This document shows positions 1 to 8,544 of a stretch of DNA of 64,000 bases, one piece after another. Positions within the stretch are counted from its first letter, which is position 1. The number at the start of each line of letters is the position of its first letter. The stretch is taken from positions 8,464,501 through 8,528,500 of the forward strand of contig NZ_CP068985.1 in NCBI RefSeq assembly GCF_019397265.1, in the 5' to 3' direction. The notes below the pieces were generated by a model. It had not been told where the DNA came from and ran no database searches. It saw only the letters and a program-made list of their open reading frames with translations. The stretch is from Nonomuraea coxensis DSM 45129 (lineage in GTDB: Bacteria > Actinomycetota > Actinomycetes > Streptosporangiales > Streptosporangiaceae). Both the position numbers and the translations under genes were made by a program.

Positions 1-624
1 GCCTCGCAGGCGGGCCTTCCCGGCGCGCCCGGCCGGCCCAAGGCCACGAACGTCACGGACCGGGCCGCCACGATCACCTGGCCCGCCGCCTCCCCCGGCG
101 CCCGCCCGATCGCCAAGTACGAGCTCCACCGCCAGAACGGCGCGATCACCGAGCAGCTCGGCGAGACCTCCGGCACCTCGTTCACGGTCGGCAACCTCAC
201 CCCGGGCACCCGCTACACGGTCAACGTGATCGCCAGGGACACCGGCGGCGGCCTGTCCTGGTCCTCGCCGCCGCTGACGTTCACCACCGGCACGCCCGCG
301 ACCAGCTCCTGCTCGGTCCGCCTGACGAACGTGACGGACTGGGCGAGCGGCTACGTCGGCAGCCTCGACATCACCAACCGCGGCGCCCCGCTCAACGGCT
401 GGACGCTCAGCTTCGCCTGGCCCCGGACGTGGCAGAGCCTCGGCAGCGGCTGGGGCGCCGTGTGGACGGAGACCGGCTCCCAGGTCAAGGTCGTCAACGA
501 CCCGGCGAGCCCGGCCCTCGCGACCGGCGCCACGGTCACCGTCGGGTACGTCGGCAACTACGGCGGCCCGAACGTCCTGCCCGCCGTCTTCACCCTGAAC
601 GGCACCGTCTGCCGCACCGAGTGA
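1..624 (+). CDS. Secreted protein C-terminus: FN3 + CBM2 (5' end outside window)
   Basis: The reading frame is open from base 1 to a TGA at 622-624, so only the C-terminal 207 residues are present. A fibronectin type III repeat comes first (typical pieces are KYELHRQNG and NLTPGTRYTVNV), then a family 2 carbohydrate-binding module. The module runs from the Cys in TSSCSVRL to the Cys in LNGTVCRTE, which would form the usual terminal disulfide. Tryptophans in LNGWTLSFAW and the glycine-rich YVGNYGG segment are typical CBM2 features that bind cellulose or chitin. This arrangement is found at the end of actinomycete extracellular glycoside hydrolases and lytic polysaccharide monooxygenases. The catalytic part lies upstream of the window, so the enzyme class cannot be named. 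Confidence 0.85.
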   Translation, partial: ASQAGLPGAPGRPKATNVTDRAATITWPAASPGARPIAKYELHRQNGAITEQLGETSGTSFTVGNLTPGTRYTVNVIARDTGGGLSWSSPPLTFTTGTPATSSCSVRLTNVTDWASGYVGSLDITNRGAPLNGWTLSFAWPRTWQSLGSGWGAVWTETGSQVKVVNDPASPALATGATVTVGYVGNYGGPNVLPAVFTLNGTVCRTE

Positions 625-626
625 CC

Positions 627-1649
627 TCAGCCCAGGAAACGCCGGTCGTACGGCACCGCGTGCGCCGTACGACCGGCGAAGCCGGTGGTGGTCGTCGCCA
701 TGAACAGCGAGTTGAGCAGCGCCTCCTCGACCGCGTCCATGACGGCGGCGAACAGGGGGTCGAGCGCCGCGTCCGGCACCGCCGGGACGCCGGGCGGCGC
801 GGTGCTGAAGGCGATCGCGTAGTCGCCGCTCCCCTGCGCGTACGAGGCCCCCACCCGCCCCATGGCGAACACCGCCCGGCGCGCGAGACGGCCGAGCCGG
901 CGCGCGTCGAGCGGCGCGTCGGTCGCCACCACGATCATGCACGAGTTCCCCGGAGGCTCCGGCCGCCGCACCCCCGGGACGACCTCCTCCACCGGCACGG
1001 GAACGCCCCGCACGGTCAGCACGCCGCCGAAGTTGGCCTGCGCCAGCGCGCCGACCGTCGCCTCGCTCCCGCCCGCCGTCACGCGGCGCGACGAGGTGCC
1101 GACGCCCGCCTTGAAGCCGAGCGCCGTCGTCCCGGTGCCCGCGCCCACGCACCCCTCGGCGGGCAGCCCGCCGCTCGCCCCTTCCAGCGCGTCGAGCACG
1201 TGCCGCTCGGTGATCGGCCGGCGCCGGATGTCGGACAGGAACCCGTCGTTCGTCTCCCCCACCAGCGGGTTGAACGACACCCCGTCAGGGCGGCGCCCCA
1301 TCAGGTACGTGAGCACCGCGTCGGCCGCCCGGAACACCGACAGCGTGGCGGTCAGCACGACCGGCGACTCCAGCACGCCCAGCTCGTCCACCTGGGTGGA
1401 GCCGACGAGCTTGCCGTACCCGTTGCCGGTGTGGACCGCCGCCGGCAGCCCGCCCTCCGCCAGGCGCTCGGGGACGATCGCGGTGACCCCGGTGCGCAGG
1501 TCCGCGCCGTCGTCCACGGTCGTGTGCCCCACCAGGACGCCGTTGACGTCGGTGATCGCGTTCAGCGGGCCGGTCGGCAGCGCGCCGATGACGACCCCGA
1601 GCGAGCGCGCCCGCACCCGCCCACCCCCGTGAGCATGCATGCGCCACAT
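627..1649 (-). CDS. P1 family peptidase (DmpA-like, S58)
   Basis: A 340-residue protein of the DmpA / L-aminopeptidase-D-Ala-esterase family, self-processing N-terminal-nucleophile hydrolases. Family marks are LNAITDVNGVLVGHTT near the N-terminus, SFNPLVGETNDG at 125-136, and NSCMIVVATDAPL. Ser236 in the last motif matches the residue that becomes the nucleophile after autocleavage in DmpA. Length fits the family. The ATG at 1649 is used, but the ATG four codons inward is as plausible because no clear ribosome site favours either. The gene starts 16 bases after the response regulator stop on the same strand, so it may be the last gene of the exporter/two-component operon. The natural substrate is unknown. 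Confidence 0.8.
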   Translation of the reverse strand: MWRMHAHGGGRVRARSLGVVIGALPTGPLNAITDVNGVLVGHTTVDDGADLRTGVTAIVPERLAEGGLPAAVHTGNGYGKLVGSTQVDELGVLESPVVLTATLSVFRAADAVLTYLMGRRPDGVSFNPLVGETNDGFLSDIRRRPITERHVLDALEGASGGLPAEGCVGAGTGTTALGFKAGVGTSSRRVTAGGSEATVGALAQANFGGVLTVRGVPVPVEEVVPGVRRPEPPGNSCMIVVATDAPLDARRLGRLARRAVFAMGRVGASYAQGSGDYAIAFSTAPPGVPAVPDAALDPLFAAVMDAVEEALLNSLFMATTTTGFAGRTAHAVPYDRRFLG

Positions 1650-1665
1650 TCTGCTGGACGCGGCC

Positions 1666-2310
1666 TCAGCGGCCGTCGTCGAGGGTCAGCAGGCCGCGGC
1701 GGAAGGCGGTCGCGACGGCCGCGGCGCGGTCGTTGACGCCGAGCTTGGCGTAGATGTGCAGCACGTGGCTCTTGACCGTGGCCTCGCTGATGAACAGGCG
1801 GGCCGCCGCCTCCCTGTTGGTGGCGCCGTCCGCGATGAGCCGCAGGATCTCCAGCTCCCTGGCGCTCAGCGGGTCGGCGGGCGTGCGCACCTGCCCGAGC
1901 AGGCGGGTGGCGACCGACGGCGACAGCACGGCCTCGCCGCGCGCCGCGGTGCGGACCGCCCGCGTCAGCTCGTCGCGGCCGGTGTCCTTGAGCAGGTAGC
2001 CGGTCGCGCCGGCCTCGATGGCCGGCAGGACGTCCCGGTCGGTGTCGTACGTCGTGAGGACCAGCACCCGGGCCCCGATCCCCAGCTCGGCGAGCCGTTT
2101 GATGGCCGTGACGCCGTCCGTGCCCGGCATGCGCAGGTCCATGAGGATCACGTCGGGGTCCAGCGCCCGCGCCAGCTCGACCGCCTGCGCGCCGTCGCCG
2201 GCCTCGCCGAGCACCTCGAAGCCGGGGTCGCCGGCGAACATGCCGCGGATGCCGTCGCGGACGATGGGATGGTCGTCGGCGATCAGCAGCCGGATCGGGC
2301 GCTCAGCCAC
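1666..2310 (-). CDS. NarL/LuxR-family response regulator
   Basis: A 214-residue regulator. The receiver domain begins RLLIADDHPIVRDG, with the phospho-accepting Asp in VILMDLRMPGTDG and the conserved Lys in YLLKD. The C-terminal LuxR helix-turn-helix runs from LSARELEILRLIADG to the recognition region ATVKSHVLHIYAKL. The GTG at 2310 is chosen as start because upstream residues are Arg/Ser-rich read-through of the kinase gene, and this start gives the family's usual N-terminus. It overlaps the kinase stop by 8 bases, so the two are translationally coupled. It probably controls the adjacent exporter genes. A close paralogue lies at 62064-62684. Confidence 0.9.
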   Translation of the reverse strand: MAERPIRLLIADDHPIVRDGIRGMFAGDPGFEVLGEAGDGAQAVELARALDPDVILMDLRMPGTDGVTAIKRLAELGIGARVLVLTTYDTDRDVLPAIEAGATGYLLKDTGRDELTRAVRTAARGEAVLSPSVATRLLGQVRTPADPLSARELEILRLIADGATNREAAARLFISEATVKSHVLHIYAKLGVNDRAAAVATAFRRGLLTLDDGR

Positions 2311-3457
2311 GCGCCACCGCCGGCAGGCTCGCCGAGATCGCGGTGCCCGCGCCGCTCTCCGACTCGATCTCCAGCGTGCCCGCCAGCCGGTCCAGCCGCT
2401 TGCGCATCGCGGTGAGGCCGAACGCGGTGAGCTGCGGGTCGAAGCCGATCCCGTCGTCGCGTACGTCCAGGGTGACCACATCCTCCATGTACGACAGCGT
2501 GAGCCCCACCCGGGAGGCGTGCGCGTGCTTGGCCACGTTGACCAGCGCCTCCTGCGCGGTGCGGAGCAGCGTCTCCTCGACCTCGGGGTGCAGCGGGCGG
2601 GCCGGGCCGGTGACCGTGAACTCCGGGGCGAGGCCGTTGAGCTCGCCCCACCGGTCGGCGACGTCCCGCAGCGCCTCCGTCAGCGGCGCCGACTCCAGCG
2701 GGCCCGGCCCCATCGCGTGCACCGAGCGCCGGGCCTCGGCGAGGCTCTCGCGGGCCAGCCGCAACGCCAGATCGACGTTGCGGCGCCAGTCGTCGGCCTG
2801 CCCGGCCGCCTGGAGCTGGGTGATGATGCCGGTCAGCCCCTGGGCGAGGGTGTCGTGGATCTCGGCGGCCATGCGCCGGCGCTCGTCGAGCACGCCCGCC
2901 TCGCGGGCCTGGACGAGGAGCTGGGCGTGCAGGCCCGCGTTCTCCCGCATGGCCTCCTCAAGCTGGGCCACCATCCGCTCGCGTTCCGAGCTGCGCTCGT
3001 CGGTGATCTGGCCGAGGAAGCTGAACAGGGCGACCCCGGCCGCGATGGCCCCGGTGAAGAACACGTACGTGAGGATCGCGGACGGCGTCGGCTCGGGCAG
3101 CCCGCCGTTGTAGGCGGCGACGCTGATCGCCGCCACCCCCGTCACGCCGGCGAACCGCCACAACCCCTTCAGGTAGCGCCAGGAGTGCAGATAGCCGATG
3201 AAGCCGAAGAAGCTCGCGAACCACATGCTCTGGCCGCACAGCACGCCGATCAGCAGGACGAGCCCCGCCACGTACACCGGCCCGCGCGGCACCAGCCACA
3301 CCCACCCGACGGCCGACGCCGCCAGCCCCAGCATGATCCACGGCGAGGCCGCGCCGTCGGCCAGGGCGAGCCCCACGGACACCGCCAGCAGCACGTACGG
3401 CGCCGCCGCGAGCTGGCGGTCCAGCACCCGCTCCCACCGGTCGAGCCGGCTGGTCAT
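2303..3457 (-). CDS. NarL-type sensor histidine kinase
   Basis: A 384-residue membrane kinase. The N-terminal ~150 residues hold several hydrophobic segments (for example YVLLAVSVGLALA and VYVAGLVLLIGVLCG). A coiled linker follows, then the HisKA_3 dimerisation helix with the phospho-accepting His in RRRMAAEIHDTLAQGLTG. The HATPase_c domain has the N-box in AQEALVNVAKHAHAS and the G-box in VRDDGIGFDP. No extracellular sensor domain is visible, so the signal may be sensed in the membrane, as in DesK/LiaS-like kinases next to drug or lipid exporters. The permease stop is only a few bases upstream and the regulator overlaps the end, so exporter, kinase and regulator form one operon. Confidence 0.9.
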   Translation of the reverse strand: MTSRLDRWERVLDRQLAAAPYVLLAVSVGLALADGAASPWIMLGLAASAVGWVWLVPRGPVYVAGLVLLIGVLCGQSMWFASFFGFIGYLHSWRYLKGLWRFAGVTGVAAISVAAYNGGLPEPTPSAILTYVFFTGAIAAGVALFSFLGQITDERSSERERMVAQLEEAMRENAGLHAQLLVQAREAGVLDERRRMAAEIHDTLAQGLTGIITQLQAAGQADDWRRNVDLALRLARESLAEARRSVHAMGPGPLESAPLTEALRDVADRWGELNGLAPEFTVTGPARPLHPEVEETLLRTAQEALVNVAKHAHASRVGLTLSYMEDVVTLDVRDDGIGFDPQLTAFGLTAMRKRLDRLAGTLEIESESGAGTAISASLPAVARG

Positions 3458-3460
3458 ACC

Positions 3461-4156
3461 TCACTCCCAGCGGAACAGCTTGGCCGCCGCCACGCTGACG
3501 ACCAGGGCGTAGGCCGCCATCACGGCGAGCAGCAGGGGGCTGGGAGCACCACCCGCCCAGACGTCCCGCAGACACTGCCCGAACGCCCCCAGCGGGGTGT
3601 ACTCCCCGACACGAGCCACCATATCGGGCATCTGGTTCGCGGGCTGGATGAGACCGGCGAGGTACGCCATCGGGAAGTACAGCAGGACGCCGATCCCGTT
3701 CGCGGCCCTGCCGTTCGGCGCGAGCGCGGCGATGAGCAGGCCGACCGCGAACATGCTCGCCGTCCCCAGCAGGAACGTCAGCACGCCGGGCAGCACCCGG
3801 TCCGGCAGATGGGCGCCGAGCACGGTCCCCGCGACGACCAGCAGCAGCGCGCAGGCCGTCACCGCGAGCACGAGCTGCAGCAGCAACTGCACCACCAGCA
3901 GCCGGCCCGGGCGCACCGGCGTCGCCGACATCCGCCGCAGGATGCCCCGCTCCCGGTAGGTGGCCAGCGTGGTCGGCACCAGGTACAGCCCCACGAGCCC
4001 CACCGCGATCGACAACGACATCGGCAGCAGCACCCGGTCGCCCGGCTCGATCGAGCTGCCGAACACCACCAGGATGAACAGCGGGATGAGCAGCGAGAAC
4101 ATCGCTCCCGGGTCGCGGACGAGCAGCTTGGTCTCGACAAAGGTGAGCTTCAACAT
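3461..4156 (-). CDS. ABC-2 type exporter permease
   Basis: A 231-residue integral membrane protein with about six hydrophobic segments, for example LLLQLVLAVTACALLLVVAG and SLLIPLFILVVFG. The YRERGILRRMSATPVRP region matches the amphipathic coupling motif of ABC-2 permeases of the DrrB/NodJ type. It starts 18 bases after the ATPase stop and is followed within a few bases by the kinase gene. With the ATPase it should form an exporter for a drug, lipid or peptide; the substrate cannot be read from sequence. A paralogous permease sits at 60294-60983. Confidence 0.88.
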   Translation of the reverse strand: MLKLTFVETKLLVRDPGAMFSLLIPLFILVVFGSSIEPGDRVLLPMSLSIAVGLVGLYLVPTTLATYRERGILRRMSATPVRPGRLLVVQLLLQLVLAVTACALLLVVAGTVLGAHLPDRVLPGVLTFLLGTASMFAVGLLIAALAPNGRAANGIGVLLYFPMAYLAGLIQPANQMPDMVARVGEYTPLGAFGQCLRDVWAGGAPSPLLLAVMAAYALVVSVAAAKLFRWE

Positions 4157-4174
4157 GATCCTGTCCTGGCTTTC

Positions 4175-5074
4175 TCAGTGGTCTTCGAAGGGACGGCCGG
4201 TCAGCGCGGCGAAGGCGTCGTCCAGCGTGCGCTTGTCGATCCGCAGGTCGCTGACCAGCACCTGGTGCCGGGCCAGGTGCGCGGTGACCGCCGTCGCGAA
4301 GTCGCCGCGGCCCGTGACGACCACCCGGTCCCCCGTACGGGACACCCCGGTCACCCCCGGCAGCCCCGTCAGGTCCGGCGCCTCGCCCTCCTTCAGGGTG
4401 AAACGCATCCGGTGCTCGCCCTCCAGCAGCCCCGACGGCGTGTCCAGCGCCACGATCCGGCCGCGGTCCAGCACCGCCACCCGGTCGCACAGCTCCTCGA
4501 CCTCGTCCATGAAGTGGCTGACCAGCACCACGGTCACGCCGCTCGCGCGTACCTGCTTGATCAGCTCCCAGGTGGCGCGGCGGGCCTGCGGGTCGAGGCC
4601 GGTGGTCAGCTCGTCCAGGAACGCCACCCGCGGATTGCCCACCAGCGCGAGCGCGATGAACAGCCGCTGCTTCTGGCCGCCCGACAGCTTCCCGAACCGG
4701 GCGTTCCGCTTCTCGGCCAGCCCCCACTCCTCCAGCAGCGCCCGCCAGTCACGCGGCTCGGCGTAGAAGGAGGCGTACAGGTCCAGGGCCTCCCAGACCT
4801 TCAGGTTCTCCGGCAACTGGGTCTGCTGGAGCTGCACCCCGATCTGCTCGCGCAGCCGGCGCGCGTCCCGGACCGGGTCCAGCCCGAGCACCCGCACCGT
4901 CCCGCTGTCGGGCCGCCGCAACCCCTCCACGCACTCCACCGCGGTCGTCTTGCCGGCGCCGTTCGGCCCCAGCACCCCGAAGATCTCGCCCTCCTCCACC
5001 GAGAACGACACCCCGTCGAGAACCTTCAGCCCCGCGTAGCTCTTGCGCAGGTCGGTGACTTCAATGACTGCCAT
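4175..5074 (-). CDS. ABC exporter ATP-binding protein (DrrA-like)
   Basis: A 299-residue ATPase with Walker A GPNGAGKTT, Q-loop in QLQQTQLPENLKV, signature KLSGGQKQRLFIAL, Walker B VAFLDELTTGLDP and H-loop VVLVSHFMDEV. The ~80 residues after the nucleotide-binding domain form the accessory C-terminal region often seen in DrrA/CcmA-type exporter ATPases. It is the first gene of a minus-strand operon with a permease, kinase and regulator. The start ATG follows a short purine-rich stretch (TTTGAGGC). The gene at 59584 encodes a shorter paralogue. Confidence 0.92.
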   Translation of the reverse strand: MAVIEVTDLRKSYAGLKVLDGVSFSVEEGEIFGVLGPNGAGKTTAVECVEGLRRPDSGTVRVLGLDPVRDARRLREQIGVQLQQTQLPENLKVWEALDLYASFYAEPRDWRALLEEWGLAEKRNARFGKLSGGQKQRLFIALALVGNPRVAFLDELTTGLDPQARRATWELIKQVRASGVTVVLVSHFMDEVEELCDRVAVLDRGRIVALDTPSGLLEGEHRMRFTLKEGEAPDLTGLPGVTGVSRTGDRVVVTGRGDFATAVTAHLARHQVLVSDLRIDKRTLDDAFAALTGRPFEDH

Positions 5075-5185
5075 GCCTCAAAGCATGCTGTGACCGGCCC
5101 CTGCTCCGAATCGACCGCGCGGCCACGATCACCCTCGCATGCTGCTGACCGAAAAACCCACCGAACGGTGGATACCGCGCCCCGC

Positions 5186-5485
5186 TCACCGTCCGGCTGG
5201 GTAAACGAGGATGAGATCCACGTTCTGCCGCGTGTACAGCCGCAGCCGGTAACGACCGGGGCCGCCACGCGCGAGATCGGGGAAGCGCACCCCGCTCGCG
5301 GAGAGCCGCTGCATCACCGGGCGGCCCGAGCCGCCCACGATGTCCGCCTCGACCACCTTGTCCCAGCCCCGGCGCCTGAGGGGCGGCGGAGCGGAGCGCA
5401 GCGCCTTCGCCGTGACACAGGTCGCTGAGCGTCCCAGTCGTAGTAGGACGCCGTCGCCTGGAAGCGAGTGCGCAGCGCCGGCCAC
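5186..5485 (-). pseudogene. Decayed gene fragment of unknown family
   Basis: The last ~60 codons read like real protein (SGVRFPDLARGGPGRYRL then YTRQNVDLILVYPAGR, stop at 5186). The upstream portion seems to continue in a different frame, with a plausible piece ALRTRFQATASYYDWD around 5430-5475. This suggests one or more frameshifts in an old gene. No domain was recognised. It may be the tail of the membrane-protein gene just upstream or an independent remnant. Confidence 0.35.
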
Positions 5486-5489
5486 GGAT

Positions 5490-6041
5490 CAGCGGCGCCT
5501 CCCTCGTCGGCTCGCGGTTCAGCTCGCGGGCCGTGCGCCCCAGCCAGACGACGTAGAGGACGTCCATCGCCTCGGCGATCGACTCGAACGTGCTGCCGCG
5601 CGTCAGGGCGTCCACGAGGACCACCAGGAACGCGCTCGCGAACGTCCCCGCCCCGATGAGCAGCGTCGCCCGGCTCCAGCGCCCGTCGCGCCGCTGCGCG
5701 AGCAGCATCATCACCATCATGACGAACGCGGCCACGCCCTCGACCACGACAACCGCGCGGTGGGCAGGGGTCGCGAGGATCAGGGGCTCCGCGCCGCCGG
5801 CGAGGGCCTCGAAGACGAGGCCGGCCGGCTCCACCAGCCCGAACAGAAGCAGAGCCAGCCTGAAGGCCCGCCCCGGCCCGGTGACCACGACCGTGAACAG
5901 CACCAGCGCGGGCATCCAGAGCACCAGGTTGATGACCATCTCGACCGTGCCCGGCATGAACGACGGGATCAGCGGCCACGCCCGAGGGCGAAGGCGAAGG
6001 AGGCGGCAGCCGCCAGACGATGTCATCGCACGATGGACCAT
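5490..6041 (-). pseudogene. Small four-helix membrane protein, 3' end unclear
   Basis: Translation from the ATG at 6041 (or a second ATG at 5957) gives a convincing membrane protein with four hydrophobic segments, for example MVINLVLWMPALVLFTVVV, FRLALLLFGLVEPAGLVF and AAFVMMVMMLLA. After about LNREPTREAPL the frame turns into Arg/Pro-rich sequence and runs without a stop to 5061, inside the start of the ABC ATPase gene. That is unlikely to be a true C-terminus, so the gene is probably frameshifted near 5490. It could still make a functional membrane protein with an odd tail. Confidence 0.4.
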
Positions 6042-6091
6042 GATCACAGTACGCCCGGCCCCCGACCCCCGGCCGCCCGCTCGCCCCGACC

Positions 6092-6547
6092 TCAGCCGGC
6101 GAGCCGCTCCTGCCGGTCGATCCTGAAGACGGGAAAGCCCGGAGCCACCGCCTGCACCTGCTCCTCGGACGCGCTCGCGTCGAGTCCCTCGAAGAACCTC
6201 CCGACCTCCCATCCCCAGCGCTTCAGGTAGGCCCGGAGAACGGCCGGCTTCTCGTCGTCGGACAGCTCGGTGGCGGTGAACGCCTCGACGCGCCGGCCCA
6301 CGCGCAGCTCACCGTCGCCCGCGACCCGGAGGTTGCGGACCCACTGGGTGATGCCTCGGGGGGCGACCAGGTAGCGGGAGCCGTCCAGGGTCAGCAGGTT
6401 CACCGGCGTGGTACGCCATTCGCCGCTGGACCGGCCACGTACATACAGGATCCGGGAGCCCATGAGGCTGATCCCGAGCCGGGTCAGCCCCGCGACCATG
6501 CGGTTGAACAGGTGATCCATGCGGGTCGGTTCGACGTAGCGGGACAT
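6092..6547 (-). CDS. F420-type (Ddn/nitroreductase-family) oxidoreductase
   Basis: A 151-residue protein of the deazaflavin-dependent nitroreductase (Ddn) family, a split beta-barrel that uses reduced coenzyme F420. Family features are the amphipathic N-terminus LFNRMVAGLTRLGISLMG, the RGRSSGEWRTTPVNLL strand pair, and YLVAPRGITQWVRNLR. The start at 6547 is chosen because AGGAG lies a few bases upstream and the N-terminus fits the family. Two related palindromes 27 and 81 bases upstream suggest control by a TetR-type repressor not encoded nearby. Such enzymes reduce quinones, nitro compounds or unsaturated lactones; the substrate here is unknown. Confidence 0.85.
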   Translation of the reverse strand: MSRYVEPTRMDHLFNRMVAGLTRLGISLMGSRILYVRGRSSGEWRTTPVNLLTLDGSRYLVAPRGITQWVRNLRVAGDGELRVGRRVEAFTATELSDDEKPAVLRAYLKRWGWEVGRFFEGLDASASEEQVQAVAPGFPVFRIDRQERLAG

Positions 6548-6573
6548 CGCCAGCTCCTCAGCAGATGATTTCC

Positions 6574-6588
6574 GAGAGCGCTGCTCTC
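6574..6588. promoter_or_regulatory. Palindromic operator 1 upstream of the F420 oxidoreductase
   Basis: GAGAGCGCTGCTCTC has 6-bp arms (GAGAGC/GCTCTC), extending to 7 bp with the flanking C and G. It lies 27 bases upstream of the ATG at 6547. The arms match the second palindrome at 6628-6640, which makes chance unlikely. It is read as a repressor operator. Confidence 0.6.
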
Positions 6589-6627
6589 GCTTGAGAACAA
6601 GCATCTCCAGATATCCGCTCACAGTCA

Positions 6628-6640
6628 AGAGCAATGCTCT
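6628..6640. promoter_or_regulatory. Palindromic operator 2 upstream of the F420 oxidoreductase
   Basis: AGAGCAATGCTCT is a perfect inverted repeat around one central base. It shares the AGAGC/GCTCT arms with operator 1, 54 bases away. The promoter of the oxidoreductase gene is expected between or under these sites. Confidence 0.6.
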
Positions 6641-6824
6641 CGCTTCGGTCCCCCGATCTCACCGCGACCCCGGGGAAATGCGGAACCGTCGCCCTGCGAG
6701 CCCTCACCCCGCCCCAGCCTTGACCCCACCGCCGCACAGCCGCCCCGCCGCCCCTGGACCGCAGCCTTGCTCCGGTGAGCGAGAACCACTCCGCCTGCCT
6801 GCCGCCTCAGTACTGTGCCTTCGC

Positions 6825-7727
6825 ATGACCGACACCGAGATCGAGATCACCGCAGACCTGGTCCGCGACCTGCTGCAGGAGCAACATCCCGACCTTGCAG
6901 GGCTGGCCATCCGTGAGGTGGCGGGCGGTTGGGGCAACCAAATGTGGCGCCTTGGGGACGAGCTGGCCGTACGCATGCAGCGCATGGACCGCACCCCAGA
7001 GCTCCAGCTCAAGGAACGGCGATGGCTACCCGTGCTGGCGCCGCTCCTGCCGCTCCCGGTGCCGACCCCGGTGCGTTTCGGCGAACCGTCCGAGCGCTTC
7101 CCCAAGCACTGGACCGTGATGACGTGGGTTCCCGGCGAACCGCTGGACCACGGCTCGATCAGCCGCGGCGACCACGCGGCCGACACGCTGGCGGGCTTCC
7201 TCCAGGCGCTCCATGTGAAGGCGCCCGCCGAGGCCCCGACCGGTTCGGACTTCGGCGCTCATCCCAAGAGGTGCACGGGCGGTTTCGAGCAGTTCTTGCA
7301 GGCCATTGACCCCGACGCCGTCGGCGATGTCCGCGCCGTCCGGGCCGTCTGGGCCGACGCCGTCGCGGCCCCCGAGTGGGAGGGCCCGCCGAGATGGGTG
7401 CACGGCGACCTGCATCCCGCGAACGTCGTCGTCTCGGACGGAACACTCTCGGGCATCATCGACTTCGGTGCCTTGTTCGCCGGTGATCCGGCCTGGGACC
7501 TCGCCGCCGCATGGGTGCTGCTACCCGCGGGCACGGCCTCGCGGTTCTTCGACGCGTACGCGCACGCGGACGAGCCGACGATCAGGCGTGCCCGCGGGCT
7601 GGCCGCCATGAAGAGCCTCTTCCTGCTGCTCATGGGGCAGAACGGAGCCCGGGGCCTTCCCGGCGGCAAGCCGCACTGGGGACCCGCAGGCCGAGCGGCA
7701 CTTGACCGTGTTCTGAAGGGCGTCTGA
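6825..7727 (+). CDS. Aminoglycoside phosphotransferase (APH) family kinase
   Basis: A 300-residue kinase-like enzyme. The phosphotransfer loop HGDLHPAN is at 193-200 with catalytic Asp195, and the magnesium-binding motif IIDFG is at 211-215 with Asp213. The N-terminal lobe includes GGWGNQMWRLGDELAVRM, with the nucleotide loop and a basic residue in VRM, and the hinge TVMTWVPGEPL. It closely follows the APH family that phosphorylates amino-glycosides, macrolides or small metabolites. Most such chromosomal genes in actinomycetes are of unknown substrate, so resistance should not be assumed. The ATG at 6825 is chosen because the upstream open frame is Pro/Ser-rich and non-coding in character. 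Confidence 0.85.
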   Translation: MTDTEIEITADLVRDLLQEQHPDLAGLAIREVAGGWGNQMWRLGDELAVRMQRMDRTPELQLKERRWLPVLAPLLPLPVPTPVRFGEPSERFPKHWTVMTWVPGEPLDHGSISRGDHAADTLAGFLQALHVKAPAEAPTGSDFGAHPKRCTGGFEQFLQAIDPDAVGDVRAVRAVWADAVAAPEWEGPPRWVHGDLHPANVVVSDGTLSGIIDFGALFAGDPAWDLAAAWVLLPAGTASRFFDAYAHADEPTIRRARGLAAMKSLFLLLMGQNGARGLPGGKPHWGPAGRAALDRVLKGV

Positions 7728-7744
7728 CACATGGCTCTCTGACT

Positions 7745-7997
7745 CTTCTCGATCTCGGTCGAGGGCCATGTTGCAGCCCGCCTTCGTGGATTCATCGATC
7801 ACCAGGCACGGCGGGGATGCCCAGGTCACGACCGTACGCTGCCCGCGGCCCCGATCGAACCGGCGGAGCCTCTCGTCGACGCCGGCCAGGCTGACCTGGG
7901 AACCTCCGACCTCACCGAGCCGGCCTTCGTGTCCGGCTTCTGCGATGCGGGCCACGAGGTTGTCGCGCATCTCCTCCAACCGGCCGCACCTCGTCAC
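7745..7997 (-). pseudogene. Remnant resembling an integrase-associated C-terminal segment
   Basis: The piece beginning MTRCGRLEEMRDNLVARI and continuing LGEVGGSQVSLAGVDERL resembles the helical C-terminal extension I associate with some actinomycete site-specific integrases. Beyond ~60 residues the frame loses coding character and runs into the 3' end of the kinase gene. I treat it as a relic. The assignment is from memory of the pattern and is weak. Confidence 0.35.
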
Positions 7998-8016
7998 ACT
8001 ACGGACAGCAGCAGCG

Positions 8017-8170
8017 CGGCGCCGTGGAGAACCTCTCGGACTCCGCTGGACGAACGTCCGCAGGGCCGCCGGCCTCGAACGACACCGAGGTCACCATGAT
8101 CATCTACGCCCACGCCTCCCTGGGCGAGAAGCGCAAAGCTCTCGGTAAGCTCGGCGATGCCCTGGCGAGA
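8017..8170 (+). pseudogene. Tyrosine integrase relic (core arginine box fused to C-terminus)
   Basis: Two integrase pieces lie side by side in different frames. RRGEPLGLRWTNV (about 8017-8060) resembles the box around the first catalytic Arg. EVTMIIYAHASLGEKRKALG (from about 8088) resembles the C-terminal segment with the catalytic Tyr (YAH), which normally follows more than 100 residues later. An internal deletion best explains this. The relic lies next to the tRNA-Phe integration scar at 8545-9563. Confidence 0.5.
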
Positions 8171-8200
8171 GCACATCCGTTTCCCGGGGTCCCGGAGTCC

Positions 8201-8508
8201 TCACTCCGGGACGTCTTTGTGTCCGAGCATTCCGATTCTCACCTGGTGGTTGTAGGCGGCATGCCCGATGACCTTGCCTTCGACCACGGCACCGATCTCG
8301 GGGAGCTCGTAGTCGGCAGGCATCCCGACGATCTCCGCGAGCCCGATCGCGTCAGGAACACCGGTAAGGCGTCGCCAAAGGGCTGGCGGCCGATGACCAC
8401 GCCTGTCACTCGGGTCCCGACCGGCAGAGCGTGACGTGTAGCGGTCCAGGCATGGCGTACTCGCTCGGCGAACCTGGGTCCCTCGTCGGGCCACCCGTAT
8501 TCAGGCAC
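8201..8508 (-). pseudogene. Frameshifted small protein with S1-like domain
   Basis: Two frames complement each other. The first half reads ALPVGTRVTGVVIGRQPFG from a start at 8508. The second half, in another frame, reads AIGLAEIVGMPADYELPEIG then VVEGKVIGHAAYNHQVRIG. Together they look like a single S1/OB-fold domain, the usual actinomycete small S1-like protein, with a frameshift around 8350-8372. Unless the shift is a sequencing error, the gene is broken. Confidence 0.5.
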
Positions 8509-8544
8509 GTACTGAACCGTACGACGTTGCCGTCAGCAGAGACA

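Noticed and set aside
2018..5428. 1136-codon plus-strand open frame opposite the exporter/two-component genes
   Set aside because: Arg/Gln/His-rich antisense read-through of high-GC genes with well-defined motifs on the minus strand.
5061..5490. Continuation of the membrane-protein frame to a stop at 5061
   Set aside because: It overlaps the ABC ATPase start and is Arg/Pro/Gly-rich without conserved features, so it is unlikely to be translated as the native C-terminus.
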